From contig NZ_QTPO01000055.1 in assembly GCF_003853645.1 (NCBI RefSeq), forward strand, positions 1 to 60,254: 60,254 bases of DNA, read 5' to 3'. This DNA is from Burkholderia sp. Bp9143. GTDB taxonomy: Bacteria; Pseudomonadota; Gammaproteobacteria; Burkholderiales; Burkholderiaceae. This document shows, one piece after another, positions 28,863-37,448 of this stretch. Under the pieces are notes generated by a model. The model was not told where the DNA came from, did no database searches, and worked only from the letters and a program-made list of their open reading frames with translations. Position 1 is the first letter of the stretch; every line of letters starts with the position of its first letter. A program made the position numbers and the translations under genes.

Positions 28863-29065
28863 GCTGCCTCCCGCCGGGCCGCCCCAAGGAGCGTAGCGGG
28901 GAATTCGCGGAGCATCGCTCCGCGCCCGCGCAGCCGGCCGGCTTTGCAAAGCCGGCCGTGGACGGCAGGCGCCCCCTCGGGGAGCACCGTGCATGGGACC
29001 GGAGTAAGCGCGGAAGCGCTAACTCCGGTCGACAGCGAACGAAGTGAGCGTGGGGGTCGTTTCAT
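28859..29065 (-). CDS. palindrome-rich 68-codon ORF coupled between mdcD and mdcE
   Basis: An open frame with ATG at 29065 overlapping the mdcD stop (ATGA) and TGA at 28861-28859 overlapping the mdcE start (ATGA). The predicted 68-residue product is basic, starts MKRPPRSLRSLSTGVSASAL and resembles no family I know. Most of it is made of inverted repeats (see the repeat entry), so the DNA looks like a repetitive intergenic element that happens to stay open. Either it encodes a peptide or its translation only carries ribosomes from mdcD to mdcE. Confidence 0.45.
   Translation of the reverse strand: MKRPPRSLRSLSTGVSASALTPVPCTVLPEGAPAVHGRLCKAGRLRGRGAMLREFPATLLGAARREAA
28907..29029. repeat. cluster of palindromes inside the mdc operon
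   Basis: Three clear inverted repeats in 123 bp. The first has 7-bp arms at 28907-28913 and 28917-28923. The second is a perfect 24-bp palindrome at 28935-28958. The third has 14-bp arms with one mismatch at 28998-29011 and 29016-29029, with a GGAA loop. Two weaker ones lie around 28970-28986 and 29035-29050. The texture resembles the short repetitive palindromic elements scattered in betaproteobacterial intergenic regions, but no second copy is obvious in this window. Confidence 0.8.
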
Positions 29066-29985
29066 TTCTGCTCCTGTAGCTGGTCGGCGAGCTTCGCGAA
29101 TGCTTCGTCGGGCATGCCGGGGATCGCTTCCGGCGTATCGGCACCGAGCGCACGCCACACGTCGAGCGCATCCCTGCATGCACCGAACCGTTCGACGCGC
29201 GCCTCGAGACGCGCCTGCTCCGCGCGCAGCATCGCCGCATCGAACTTCGGCGCACGGCCGATCAGTTCGAGCGCGGCTGCGCGAAACGCGTCGGGCGTGT
29301 CGGCCACGTAGCGATCGGCACCGCCGATGAGCCGGCGATGCTTGCCGCCCATCGTGCGCCAGATCAGCGCACGGTCCTTCGCATCGAATTCCTCGACGCC
29401 GCGATTGGTCTCGATCACCTCGGGCCCCGACACGCTGATGCGCCCCTGCTCGGACACCGCGAGCGCCGAGCAGCACGCGGCGAGCAGGCCGCCGCCGCCG
29501 TAGCAGCCCGCGCGCCCGCCGATCAGCCCGATCACCGGCACGCCGGCCGCGCGCGCCTCGACGAGCGCACGCATGATCTCGGCGATCGCGAGTTCGCCCG
29601 CATTCGCTTCCTGCAGCCGCACGCCGCCCGTATCGAACAGGATCAGCACCGGCGTACCGAGTTCGCGCGCCGCACGCAGCAGCCCCGTGAGCTTCGCACC
29701 GTGCACTTCGCCGAACGCGCCGCCCATGAAGCGGCCTTCCTGTGCGGCGACGAACACCGGCTTGCCGTCGAGCCGGCCGTGGCCGACCACCATCCCGTCG
29801 TCGAACTGCTGCGGCAGGTCGAACAGCGGCAGATGCGGGCTCGTCACGCGTTCGCCCGGCCCGAGAAATTCCGTGAAGCTGCCCGCGTCGAGCAGCCCGT
29901 CGACGCGCTGGCGCGCCGACGCTTCGTACCAGCTCGCGCCGTTCGCGACGAACGCGGGTGCGTCGTGGATCACGTCGGTCATCAT
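29062..29985 (-). CDS. mdcD: malonate decarboxylase beta subunit MdcD
   Basis: Carboxyltransferase-fold subunit that acts with MdcE in decarboxylation of malonyl-S-ACP. It has 307 residues. Family segments: EFLGPGERVTSPHLPLFDLP, VFVAAQEGRFMGGAFGEVHG, LFDTGGVRLQEANAGE and GRAGCYGGGGLLAACCS, the last containing the oxyanion-type glycine run. The start overlaps the mdcC stop (GCATGATG); the next ATG, one codon later, is equally possible. Confidence 0.94.
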   Translation of the reverse strand: MMTDVIHDAPAFVANGASWYEASARQRVDGLLDAGSFTEFLGPGERVTSPHLPLFDLPQQFDDGMVVGHGRLDGKPVFVAAQEGRFMGGAFGEVHGAKLTGLLRAARELGTPVLILFDTGGVRLQEANAGELAIAEIMRALVEARAAGVPVIGLIGGRAGCYGGGGLLAACCSALAVSEQGRISVSGPEVIETNRGVEEFDAKDRALIWRTMGGKHRRLIGGADRYVADTPDAFRAAALELIGRAPKFDAAMLRAEQARLEARVERFGACRDALDVWRALGADTPEAIPGMPDEAFAKLADQLQEQK

Positions 29986-30296
29986 GCGTCCCCCTCGATC
30001 GTGCGCACGGCCTGCGCGAGCCGCAGCGACACCATGTCGGGCCGCGCGCCGCCGTCGTTGATCGACAGCTTCAGGCCGCCCGGCGCGCGCCGTTCGACGA
30101 AGTCCGACACGACGGCCTGCCACACCGCGCCGAAACCGACCGCCGCGGTGCGGATGTCGATCTCGCATTCGTTGCCCGGCAGCACGCGCTCGACGAGCAC
30201 CTCGAGATTGCCGGACGCGACCACGCCGACGAGCGCCGTGGCCCGTTCGCCCTGCGCGCGTGCACGCGCGGTGAAGCGATAGTTCAACTGTTCCAT
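29982..30296 (-). CDS. mdcC: malonate decarboxylase acyl carrier protein MdcC
   Basis: Small acyl carrier (104 residues) that holds the phosphoribosyl-dephospho-CoA group. The attachment Ser is predicted at residue 28 in VVASGNLEVLVER, matching the CitD/MdcC pattern. The rest, including VLPGNECEIDIRTAAVGFG and LKLSINDGGARPDMV, is typical. It lies 10 bp behind mdcA. Confidence 0.94.
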   Translation of the reverse strand: MEQLNYRFTARARAQGERATALVGVVASGNLEVLVERVLPGNECEIDIRTAAVGFGAVWQAVVSDFVERRAPGGLKLSINDGGARPDMVSLRLAQAVRTIEGDA

Positions 30297-30306
30297 GCCC
30301 TCTTCC

Positions 30307-31953
30307 TCACCAGTTGCGGAACCGGGCCGGCGGCGCATACAGGCCGCCCGACCAGTGCACGAGATCCTTGATCGAGCGCGCGGCAAGCCAGCGGCGATCG
30401 GCGTCGAGCGGATCGATGCCGAGATCCTCCGGGCGGCGGATCACGCCGCGCTCGCGCAGCCGCTCGACCATCCCGCGGTCGCGGCCGCGGCCGACTTCCG
30501 TATAGCCGGCCACGCCGCGGATCGCGTGCTCGCGTTCGTCCTTGTCGCGGCACATCAGCAGGTTCGCGATCCCTTCCTCGGTGACGATGTGCGTGACGTC
30601 GTCGCCGTAGACCATGATCGGCGCGAGGTCGAGCTGCAGCTTGTCGGCGAGCTTCAGCGCATCGAGCTTCTCGACGAACATCGGCACGTTCTTGTCGCCG
30701 AACGTCTCGCCGATCTGCACGACCAGCTTGCGGCCGCGCCGCAGCGCCGCCGGCGTGTCGGGGTCGGCTTCCGCGCCGGCCTTCAGCCACGGCTCGCTCG
30801 GGTGACGCCGGCCGCGCGCGTCGCTGCCCATGTTCGGCGCGCCGCCGAAACCGGCGATCCGCTCGGCCGTGACCGTCGACGAATGGCCGGACAGGTCGAT
30901 CTGCAGCGTCGAGCCGATGAACATGTCGCACGCATAGAGGCCAGCGGTCTGGCAGAACGCGCGGTTCGAGCGCAGCGACCCGTCGGGGCCCGTAAACCAC
31001 ACGTCGGAGCGCGCACGGATGTAGTCGTCCATCCCGACTTCGGAGCCGAAGCAGTGGATCTGCTCGACCCAGCCCGATTCGATCGCGGGAATCAGCGTCG
31101 GGTGCGGATTGAGCGCCCAGTGCGTGCAGACCTTGCCCTTCAGCCCGAGCTTCGCGCCGTAGGTCGGCAGCAGCAGCTCGATCGCGGCCGTGTTGAAGCC
31201 GATCCCGTGGTTCAGGCGCTTGATCCCGTACGGTTCGTAGATGCCCTTGATCGCGAGCATCGCGGTCAGGATCTGCGTTTCGGTGATCGCTGCCGGGTCG
31301 CGCGTGAACAGCGGCTCGACGTAGAACGGCCGGCCGGCCTCGACGACGAAATGCACACGATCGCCCGGAATGTCGACGCGCGGCACCTTGTCGACGATGC
31401 GGTCGACCTGCGCGATCACGATGCCGTCCTTGAACGCGGTGGCCTCGACGACGGTCGGCGTGTCTTCCGTGTTCGGGCCGGTGTACAGGTTGCCGTCGGC
31501 GTCGGCGCTGACCGCCGCGATCAGCGCGACCTGCGGCGTGAGGTCGATGAAGTAGCGCGCGAACAGTTCGAGATAGGTGTGCACCGCGCCGAGCGCGATC
31601 TTGCCGCCGAACAGCAGCTTCGCGATCCGCTGCGACTGCGGGCCCGAATACGCGAAGTCGAGACGCTTCGCGATCCCGCGCTCGAACACGTCGAGATGCT
31701 CGGGCAGCACGACGCCCGACTGCACCATGTGCAGGTCGTGGATCTTCGCGCTGTCGACGTCGGCGAGCGCGGTCGCGAGCAGGTCGGCCTGCTTCTGGTT
31801 GTCGCCTTCGAGGCACACGCGGTCGCCGGGCCGCAGCACCGCTTCGAGCAACGCGACGGTGTCGCGCGCATCGACCCGCTTGCCCTGCGCGTACGCCGCG
31901 CCGGCCGCGAGGCGTGCATCGCGCGCCTGCCGCGCGTGATTCCATCCCGTCAT
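30307..31953 (-). CDS. mdcA: malonate decarboxylase alpha subunit MdcA
   Basis: Acetyl-S-ACP:malonate ACP transferase; swaps the carrier-bound acetyl for malonyl in each cycle. It has 548 residues. Characteristic stretches: RPGDRVCLEGDNQKQADLL, DLHMVQSGVVLPEHLDVFE, AAVSADADGNLYTGPNTEDT and NHGIGFNTAAIELLLPTYG. GGGAG precedes the ATG by eight bases. The 142-bp gap to madM holds a hairpin with 9-bp arms (32055-32063/32070-32078), possibly an mRNA processing or stabilising structure. Confidence 0.96.
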   Translation of the reverse strand: MTGWNHARQARDARLAAGAAYAQGKRVDARDTVALLEAVLRPGDRVCLEGDNQKQADLLATALADVDSAKIHDLHMVQSGVVLPEHLDVFERGIAKRLDFAYSGPQSQRIAKLLFGGKIALGAVHTYLELFARYFIDLTPQVALIAAVSADADGNLYTGPNTEDTPTVVEATAFKDGIVIAQVDRIVDKVPRVDIPGDRVHFVVEAGRPFYVEPLFTRDPAAITETQILTAMLAIKGIYEPYGIKRLNHGIGFNTAAIELLLPTYGAKLGLKGKVCTHWALNPHPTLIPAIESGWVEQIHCFGSEVGMDDYIRARSDVWFTGPDGSLRSNRAFCQTAGLYACDMFIGSTLQIDLSGHSSTVTAERIAGFGGAPNMGSDARGRRHPSEPWLKAGAEADPDTPAALRRGRKLVVQIGETFGDKNVPMFVEKLDALKLADKLQLDLAPIMVYGDDVTHIVTEEGIANLLMCRDKDEREHAIRGVAGYTEVGRGRDRGMVERLRERGVIRRPEDLGIDPLDADRRWLAARSIKDLVHWSGGLYAPPARFRNW

Positions 31954-32096
31954 GAACAGTTCTCCCGCTTCGATGGTTCAGCGGCATTCTAAGCCTGGCA
32001 CCGCCGCCGATTGATGATGTTGACGAATGCGACTCAGAGGACGCCGCGATGGATGCGGCCCGCCCGAGCGCGGGCCGCCCGGATCGCACGCGGCGG

Positions 32097-32864
32097 CTAT
32101 GCGCCGACCAGCGCGCGCGTCGTGAAGAACAGCACCGACGGGCCGAGCAGGCAGCCGACGCCGGTATGGAACGTCGCGACCAGCGCACCGTACGGCACGA
32201 GCCGGCGGTCGGTCGCGGCGAGGCCCGCGCTCACGCCGCTGACCGTGCCGGCCAGGCCGCCGAAGATCATCGCGGAGCGCGGCGTCTTCAGGCCCATGAA
32301 GTCGGCCGCGACCGGCGTGCCGACCATCACGATGATCGCCTTCACGAGCCCCGTCGCGATGCTGAGCGCGATCACGTCGGAGCTCGCGCCGATCGCCGCG
32401 CCCGTGACCGGCCCGACGATGTAGGTGACGGCGCCCGCGCCGATGGTCGTCATGCTGACCGCATCGGTATAGCCGAACGCGCGCGCGATGCACGCGCCGA
32501 CGATGAACGGCAGCACGGTGCCGAGCAGCAGCGACACGACGCCGACGAGGCCGGCCTTGCGCGCCTCGGTCGGCTGCACTTCGAACGCGGTCGCGACGAT
32601 CGCGAAATCGCGCAGCATCGCGCCGCCCATCAGGCCGACGCCCGCGAACAGCGGCACGTCGGCGATCCCCTTCTCGCCGCCGGTGAACGCACCGCCGGCA
32701 TACGCGAGCGCGAGGCCGATCACGATCGCGATCGCGGAGCCGTGCACGCGGCCGAAGGTAAGCTTGCGCGACGCGATCGACGACAACCACATGATCAGGC
32801 CGACCAGCGCGAACGACGCGACGAGCCCGTTGTGGGCGACGGTTTTTTCGAGCATCTGCAGCAT
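32097..32864 (-). CDS. madM: malonate transporter subunit MadM
   Basis: Larger membrane subunit of the two-part MadL-MadM malonate/Na+ symporter. It has 255 residues and about eight hydrophobic segments, with KTVAHNGLVASFALVGLIMW at the start and TIGAGAVTYIVGPVTGAAIG in the centre. GGAGG five bases before the ATG fixes the start; longer upstream frames exist but overlap madL. It follows madL by 11 bp. Confidence 0.92.
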   Translation of the reverse strand: MLQMLEKTVAHNGLVASFALVGLIMWLSSIASRKLTFGRVHGSAIAIVIGLALAYAGGAFTGGEKGIADVPLFAGVGLMGGAMLRDFAIVATAFEVQPTEARKAGLVGVVSLLLGTVLPFIVGACIARAFGYTDAVSMTTIGAGAVTYIVGPVTGAAIGASSDVIALSIATGLVKAIIVMVGTPVAADFMGLKTPRSAMIFGGLAGTVSGVSAGLAATDRRLVPYGALVATFHTGVGCLLGPSVLFFTTRALVGA

Positions 32865-32875
32865 GGTGGCCTCCG

Positions 32876-33271
32876 TTACTGTTCTTCGAATTGCGGCACG
32901 CCCGCGAAGGCCGTGTCGTCGCGCCCCGTGCGCACGAGCACCGCGATGCAGCATGCACAGATCGCGACCGCGCCGACGGCGGCAAGCAGTGCGACCGGCC
33001 CGCCCTTCAGCGCGGCGACGACGTTCTGGTTCGCGGCCATCGCGACGACGACCGGGATGTACATCGCGCCCCAGAAACCGACGCCGGCCTCGGTCTCCTT
33101 CGGCAACCAGCCGCGCCGGTGCAGCCACAGGCGCAGGCAGATCAGCAGCAGCATCGCGATGCCGACGCCGCCGACGTTGGTCTTCACGCCGATCGCGGCG
33201 CCCAGCAGGTCGCCGAGGAACAGTCCGGCCAGATGGCAGAACGCCAGCAGCGCGGTTCCGTAGATGATCAT
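32876..33271 (-). CDS. madL: malonate transporter subunit MadL
   Basis: Smaller membrane subunit (131 residues, about four hydrophobic segments) of the malonate carrier. MIIYGTALLAFCHLAGLFLG and VGGVGIAMLLLICLRLWL are typical of MadL. It is the first gene of the malonate operon. GGAGACGACTC precedes the ATG. Upstream is a 330-bp region shared with a LysR gene. Confidence 0.92.
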   Translation of the reverse strand: MIIYGTALLAFCHLAGLFLGDLLGAAIGVKTNVGGVGIAMLLLICLRLWLHRRGWLPKETEAGVGFWGAMYIPVVVAMAANQNVVAALKGGPVALLAAVGAVAICACCIAVLVRTGRDDTAFAGVPQFEEQ

Positions 33272-33601
33272 GAGTCGTCTCCAGTCTCTTCGTGACGGGC
33301 GCCTGACACCTGCGGGAGCCAGGCCCGCACGCCGATCCCGTGCGGACTGCCTGTCTCCCGCGGCGGTGCGCCGCGGCCCGGCGGCTCGTCGTGCGAGCGC
33401 GTTCTCGGGGGTCGATGGGATGATGCGGTTTCGGGCCGGACGCCGGATGGCTTAGACTGATTGATGCAGCCGGCGGCGCGACACGGGCTACGCGTCCGGG
33501 GCGCCCCGCTTGCATGGGCCGCACCAGGGCGTGATCCGATACTAGCGCCGCAAAATCCGGCCATTTATGAAGTTGTCGAAACCGATTCAGTGGATTTAGC
33601 A
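33272..33601. promoter_or_regulatory. divergent control region between madL and the LysR gene
   Basis: No gene is seen in these 330 bp. A TAGTAT on the minus strand at 33544-33539 could be the -10 of the mdc operon, but its -35 is poor, as expected for an activator-dependent promoter. No clear T-N11-A inverted repeat was found. The position between a LysR regulator and its likely target operon is the main argument for regulation. Confidence 0.5.
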
Positions 33602-34450
33602 ATGCGCCCCTTACCGCCCGAGTTGCTGCGCAGCTTCGTCGCCGTCGCCCAGTCCGGCAGCTTCACCGCCGCATCCGAGCGCGTGAGCCTGTCGCAGTCG
33701 ACCGTCAGCCAGCACATCCGCCGCCTCGAGGAGCTGCTCGACCGGCCGCTGTTCGAGCGCGACACGCGCAACGTGCACCTGTCGCAGCACGGCGACGCGC
33801 TGTTCCGCTACGCGGTGCGCATCCTCGAACTGATGGACGAGGCCGTCACGTCGGTGTGCGGCCCGCCGCTGTCGGGCAAGGTGCGGCTCGCGATGTCGGA
33901 GGATTTCGCGTCCGCGCACCTGACGGCCGCGCTCGCGAGCTTCGTGCAACGCAATCCGGAAGTCGAACTCGCGATCTCGACCGGGCTGTCGGGCGACCTG
34001 TTCGATGCGCTCGACGAGGGCCGCCACGATCTTGTGTTCGCGAAGCGCGTCGCGGGCAGCCGGCGCGGCCGCGTGATCCGCAGCGAACCGCTGTACTGGT
34101 GCACCGGCCCCGATTCGCGGATCACCGGTCATGAGGCCGTGCTGCCGCTCGCGATGCATCCGGAGCCGAGCGTGTCGCGCCGCCGCGTGCTCGAATCGCT
34201 CGAGGCGGTCGGCCGCCCTTACCGGATCGCGGTCGTGAGCAGCAGCATCGCGGTGCTGCGCGCGGCCGCGAGCGCGGGGCTCGGCGTCAGCGCGTTCGCC
34301 GGCTATGTGATTCCGGCAGGGCTCGCGCGGCTCGACGCGGGGCTCCCCGAACTCGGCGAACTCGAATACGTGATCGACCGGCCGGCGGCTGCGTCGCGCT
34401 CGACGCTCGCACTCGAAGCGACGCTGATCGCGGCGGCGGCCGAGCTGTAG
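33602..34450 (+). CDS. mdcR: LysR-family regulator, probable malonate operon activator
   Basis: Protein of 282 residues. The winged helix-turn-helix is at about 5-62: LLRSFVAVAQSGSFTAASER then VSLSQSTVSQHIRRLEELL. The effector domain follows with VRLAMSEDFASAHLTAALAS. It is divergent from madL, as MdcR/MdcY-type regulators of malonate genes usually are; malonate as inducer is inferred from context. The start is uncertain: GTG at 33590 is in frame four codons earlier and neither has a strong Shine-Dalgarno. Confidence 0.85.
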   Translation: MRPLPPELLRSFVAVAQSGSFTAASERVSLSQSTVSQHIRRLEELLDRPLFERDTRNVHLSQHGDALFRYAVRILELMDEAVTSVCGPPLSGKVRLAMSEDFASAHLTAALASFVQRNPEVELAISTGLSGDLFDALDEGRHDLVFAKRVAGSRRGRVIRSEPLYWCTGPDSRITGHEAVLPLAMHPEPSVSRRRVLESLEAVGRPYRIAVVSSSIAVLRAAASAGLGVSAFAGYVIPAGLARLDAGLPELGELEYVIDRPAAASRSTLALEATLIAAAAEL

Positions 34451-34626
34451 CGACAGCCGTCGCCATCACGCCGACGCCGCCCCGCTGCGGCGTTCGCGCA
34501 CAACTGACAGTCGTGCCCGGAACGCGTCAGCGTCCGCGCAGTACCCGCTCGCGACAATGGGACCCATCGGAACGCACGGCAGTGTGTCGCGCGTCCGCTG
34601 TCCCGCCCCCTTGATCGGAGCACACC

Positions 34627-34905
34627 ATGAACCTCTTGCGATTCGCCGTCGCAACCGCCGCAGCCGCGCTGCTGTCCCCCGCCTTTGCGCAAGCCGATGC
34701 CACGGCACCCACGCAGGGCCTGACGCGCGCGGAAGTCGTCGCCCAGTTGAAGCAGGCCTATCTCGACGGCGAGCTGCCGACCAACGACGGCAACTATCCG
34801 CCGAATGCCGCGACGCGCGCGCGCAATCGCGAACTGGTGCAGGCCGTGCAGCCCGCGTGGCTCGCGCAGACGCCGCAGGCACCGCAAACGGCCACGCAGC
34901 AATAG
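34627..34905 (+). CDS. DUF4148 secreted small protein
   Basis: Protein of 92 residues with signal peptide MNLLRFAVATAAAALLSPAFA. The short mature part has LTRAEVVAQLKQAYLDGELP, the hallmark of DUF4148 proteins, which are numerous in Burkholderiaceae and have no known function. GATCGGAG lies ahead of the ATG. It is convergent with the dehydrogenase gene, 40 bp apart. Confidence 0.9.
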   Translation: MNLLRFAVATAAAALLSPAFAQADATAPTQGLTRAEVVAQLKQAYLDGELPTNDGNYPPNAATRARNRELVQAVQPAWLAQTPQAPQTATQQ

Positions 34906-34945
34906 CCTTGTTACGGCCCTGCCGAAACGCGGCGCGGCGACGCGC

Positions 34946-35863
34946 TCAGGGCAGGAAGCTGCGGCGCCGCGCGTCGATCAGCTCGACGAGCAACCGGTCG
35001 CGCTCGGCCGCCAGTTCCTGCATCGAACGCTCGCCCTGGATCGCGCGCAGTTCGTCGTTCAGCTTGCGATCGACGGCCGGATCGAACGACGGCGTGCCGA
35101 GGTCGTCCCACCACGTCGTGATCGGCCCCGACAGATGTTCGAGGAAATGCGCGATCCCGCCGGCGCCGCCGCCGAGGTGATAGGTCAGGCACTGCCCCAT
35201 CAGCCCCCAGCGCAACCCCGGGCCCCACGCGACCGCCTTGTCCGCATCGGCGACGCTCACCACGCCTTCGCCGACGAGGTGATACACCTCGCGAAACAGC
35301 GCGGCCGCGAGCCGGTTCGCGACGTGGCCGGTCATTTCCTTGTTGAGCACGATCGTCTGCTTGCCGAGTGCGTCGTAGAAATCCTTCACGCGCGCGATCA
35401 CGCCCGGGTCGGTCGCGTCGCCGCCGACCAGCTCGACGAGCGGAATCAGGTGCGGCGGGTTGAACGGATGCGCGATCAGGCAGCGTTCCGGATGCTTGTC
35501 GCACGCGGTCTGGATCTCGGACATCTTCAGGCCCGACGAGCTCGACGCGATCGGCACGCGCGCGGGCAGCACGTCGTCCATCCGCCGGTACAGCGTGCGC
35601 TTCAGGTCGAGCCGCTCGGGGCCGTTCTCCTGCACGAAATCGACGCCGTCGAGCGCGCGCTCGAGATCCGCGTCGAACGACAGCCGCGCGGACAGTTCGG
35701 CGGCCCGCTCGCCGAGGAATGCAGCGAGCGCGTCGCGCAGTCGCGCATCGGCCTGCGGTGCGGGATCGGTCGCGACGACGTCGAAGCCCTTCGACAGATA
35801 GAAAGCCGCCCAGCTCGCGCCGATCACGCCGGCCCCGACGATCGCGATGCGTTGAATGTCCAT
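34946..35863 (-). CDS. 3-hydroxyacyl-CoA dehydrogenase family protein (carnitine or gulonate dehydrogenase-like)
   Basis: NAD-dependent dehydrogenase of 305 residues. The Rossmann loop IAIVGAGVIGASWAAFYLSKG is at the N-terminus. IASSSSGLKMSEIQ and LIAHPFNPPHLIPLVELVGG carry the catalytic Ser and His. The HPFNPPHLIPLVE form is that of L-carnitine 3-dehydrogenase, L-gulonate 3-dehydrogenase and lambda-crystallin rather than of beta-oxidation enzymes. The exact substrate cannot be fixed. No carnitine genes are adjacent. Confidence 0.85.
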   Translation of the reverse strand: MDIQRIAIVGAGVIGASWAAFYLSKGFDVVATDPAPQADARLRDALAAFLGERAAELSARLSFDADLERALDGVDFVQENGPERLDLKRTLYRRMDDVLPARVPIASSSSGLKMSEIQTACDKHPERCLIAHPFNPPHLIPLVELVGGDATDPGVIARVKDFYDALGKQTIVLNKEMTGHVANRLAAALFREVYHLVGEGVVSVADADKAVAWGPGLRWGLMGQCLTYHLGGGAGGIAHFLEHLSGPITTWWDDLGTPSFDPAVDRKLNDELRAIQGERSMQELAAERDRLLVELIDARRRSFLP

Positions 35864-36108
35864 GTCCGTACCGTCTCCGTGGTCTGTGGATAGCGCGACG
35901 ATTGTCGCATCGATTCCCGTCACGACGCGTCGATGCAAGTTGCACTATCCCTCTTGAAAACCGCGGCGGCGGCCTCTAATTAACCGTTGCCAGGCAGTGC
36001 CCGTCATGCGCACTGCCCCCGTTTCGACTCAGCGGAAAACCGTGCGTCGCATCCGCCATCGGCGTCGCGTCGTCGCGTCTTTCGCGCTTCATGTTTCGGA
36101 GGATCTTC

Positions 36109-36549
36109 ATGAGCGGCATCCATTACGGCCAGGACCTGTTCGACGAATTCGCCCGCGTGCAGCGGCAGATGGCGAGCCTGTTCGGCGAGCCCCCGACCGG
36201 CATCCGCGCGGTGCGGTCGAGCGCGTTCCCCGCGTTGAACGTCGGCGTGACCGACGACGCGATCGAGATCGTCGCGTTCGCCCCCGGCATGGCCGCCGCC
36301 GACTTCGACGTCTCGATCGACAAGGACCTGCTGACGATCAGCGGCGAGCGCAAGCCCGTGCCGCAGGACGCCGGCGACGACGTGCGCACCTATGCGCAAG
36401 AACGCTTTCACGGCACGTTCCGCCGGGTCGTCGAGCTGCCGCAGAACGCGGACGCCGACAACGTCAGCGCCCGCTATGAAAACGGCTGCCTGCTGATTCG
36501 CGTCGGCCGGCGCGAGGCATCGAAGCCGCGTGCGATCACCGTTCAGTAA
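36109..36549 (+). CDS. Hsp20/alpha-crystallin family small heat-shock protein (first of two)
   Basis: Holdase chaperone of 146 residues. The alpha-crystallin domain covers about 42-135: VGVTDDAIEIVAFAPGMAAAD, LLTISGERKPV, FRRVVELPQNADADNVSARYENGCLLIRV. It ends without a clear I-x-I tail. GGAGG stands seven bases before the ATG at 36109, which I prefer to the ATG at 36091. It is paired with a second Hsp20 gene 16 bp downstream. Confidence 0.92.
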   Translation: MSGIHYGQDLFDEFARVQRQMASLFGEPPTGIRAVRSSAFPALNVGVTDDAIEIVAFAPGMAAADFDVSIDKDLLTISGERKPVPQDAGDDVRTYAQERFHGTFRRVVELPQNADADNVSARYENGCLLIRVGRREASKPRAITVQ

Positions 36550-36565
36550 CCTTCAGGAGAACGAC

Positions 36566-36976
36566 ATGAATACGAGCCAGACCCTGACCGAACGCCAGGC
36601 CGGTGCCGCGCAGGCAGCCGCCGCCGAAGCCGCGCGCCGTCCCGCGCTCACGCCGGCCGTCGACATCGTCGAAGACAGGCAGCGCGTCACGCTGCGCGCC
36701 GACCTGCCGGGCGTGCCGCGCGAGAACCTCGACGTGAAGGTGCACGACAACACGCTGACGATCGAAGCCGACACGCACATCGACACGCCGGCCGACCTGC
36801 GCGTGCGTCATGCCGAAGTCCGCGCGCCGCGCTTCGTGCGCACGTTCGTGCTGAGCCCCGATCTCGACACGTCGCGGATCGATGCGAGCCTGCGCGACGG
36901 CGTGCTCACGTTGACGATTCCGCGCCGCGAGGAAACGCGTCCGCGCCGCATCGACGTGACGGCCGGCAACGCGTAA
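36566..36976 (+). CDS. Hsp20/alpha-crystallin family small heat-shock protein (second of two)
   Basis: Protein of 136 residues. The N-terminal arm is Ala rich. The alpha-crystallin domain runs VDIVEDRQRVTLRADLPGVP to RIDASLRDGVLTLTIPRREE. CAGGAGA precedes the ATG. The two genes differ clearly in sequence, so they are an old pair, probably forming different or mixed oligomers. A strong terminator follows. Confidence 0.92.
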   Translation: MNTSQTLTERQAGAAQAAAAEAARRPALTPAVDIVEDRQRVTLRADLPGVPRENLDVKVHDNTLTIEADTHIDTPADLRVRHAEVRAPRFVRTFVLSPDLDTSRIDASLRDGVLTLTIPRREETRPRRIDVTAGNA

Positions 36977-37010
36977 CGCTGACACGTGTTCATCATGCGA
37001 CGCGCATGAC

Positions 37011-37047
37011 AAAGCCCCGCCAGGCATGACGCCTGGCGGGGCTTCTT
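37011..37047 (+). terminator. intrinsic terminator of the hsp20 pair
   Basis: Exact 13-bp arms 37013-37025 and 37031-37043 with an ATGAC loop, followed by TCTTTC. It sits 37 bp after the second hsp20 gene and can also serve the convergent zinc-ribbon gene (AAA at 37011 on the other side). Confidence 0.85.
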
Positions 37048-37085
37048 TCATCGTGCCGCGCGGCGCGATACACGCGCCGTCATGC

Positions 37086-37388
37086 TTAATCGAAATCGAA
37101 CAGGTCGAACACCGACTTCTTGCGACGCTGGCCGTCGTGCCGGTAACGGTCGTCGTGCGAGCGGCCGTCGCGCCCCCAGCCATCGTCGCGCCCGCGCTGC
37201 GGGTGCGCGTCGTGCCGCACGGGCGGTTCATCGCGGCGCGCCGGCGCATCGCCGGTTTCGCGCGCGATCAGTTTGTCGAGTTCGCCGCGGTCGAGCCACA
37301 CGCCGCGGCACGTCGGACAGTAGTCGATCTCGATCGACTGGCGCTCGGCCATCAGCAGGTCGGGCGTCTTGCAGACCGGACATTTCAT
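37086..37388 (-). CDS. zinc-ribbon (TFIIB-type) small protein
   Basis: Protein of 100 residues. The N-terminal zinc ribbon MKCPVCKTPDLL followed by EIDYCPTCRGVWLDRGELD has two CxxC pairs and matches the zf-TFIIB family of bacterial small proteins. The second half is Asp/Arg/His-rich and probably disordered (HDAHPQRGRDDGWGRDGRSH). It ends in KKSVFDLFDFD, a conserved-looking aromatic tail. The function is unknown. Confidence 0.85.
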   Translation of the reverse strand: MKCPVCKTPDLLMAERQSIEIDYCPTCRGVWLDRGELDKLIARETGDAPARRDEPPVRHDAHPQRGRDDGWGRDGRSHDDRYRHDGQRRKKSVFDLFDFD

Positions 37389-37448
37389 CGCGTTTCTCCT
37401 TTCGTTGAGAATTCCGAATCGAGGGCGGGCCTCGGCCCGCCCGCTTGC

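Noticed and set aside
28859..29476. 205-codon minus frame overlapping mdcD and reading into the coupled ORF
   Set aside because: Its first two thirds are an Arg-rich shadow of mdcD; only the last 68 codons lie between genes and are listed.
30284..32188. 634-codon minus frame overlapping mdcA
   Set aside because: Arg-rich alternative-frame shadow; the MdcA frame carries all the family motifs.
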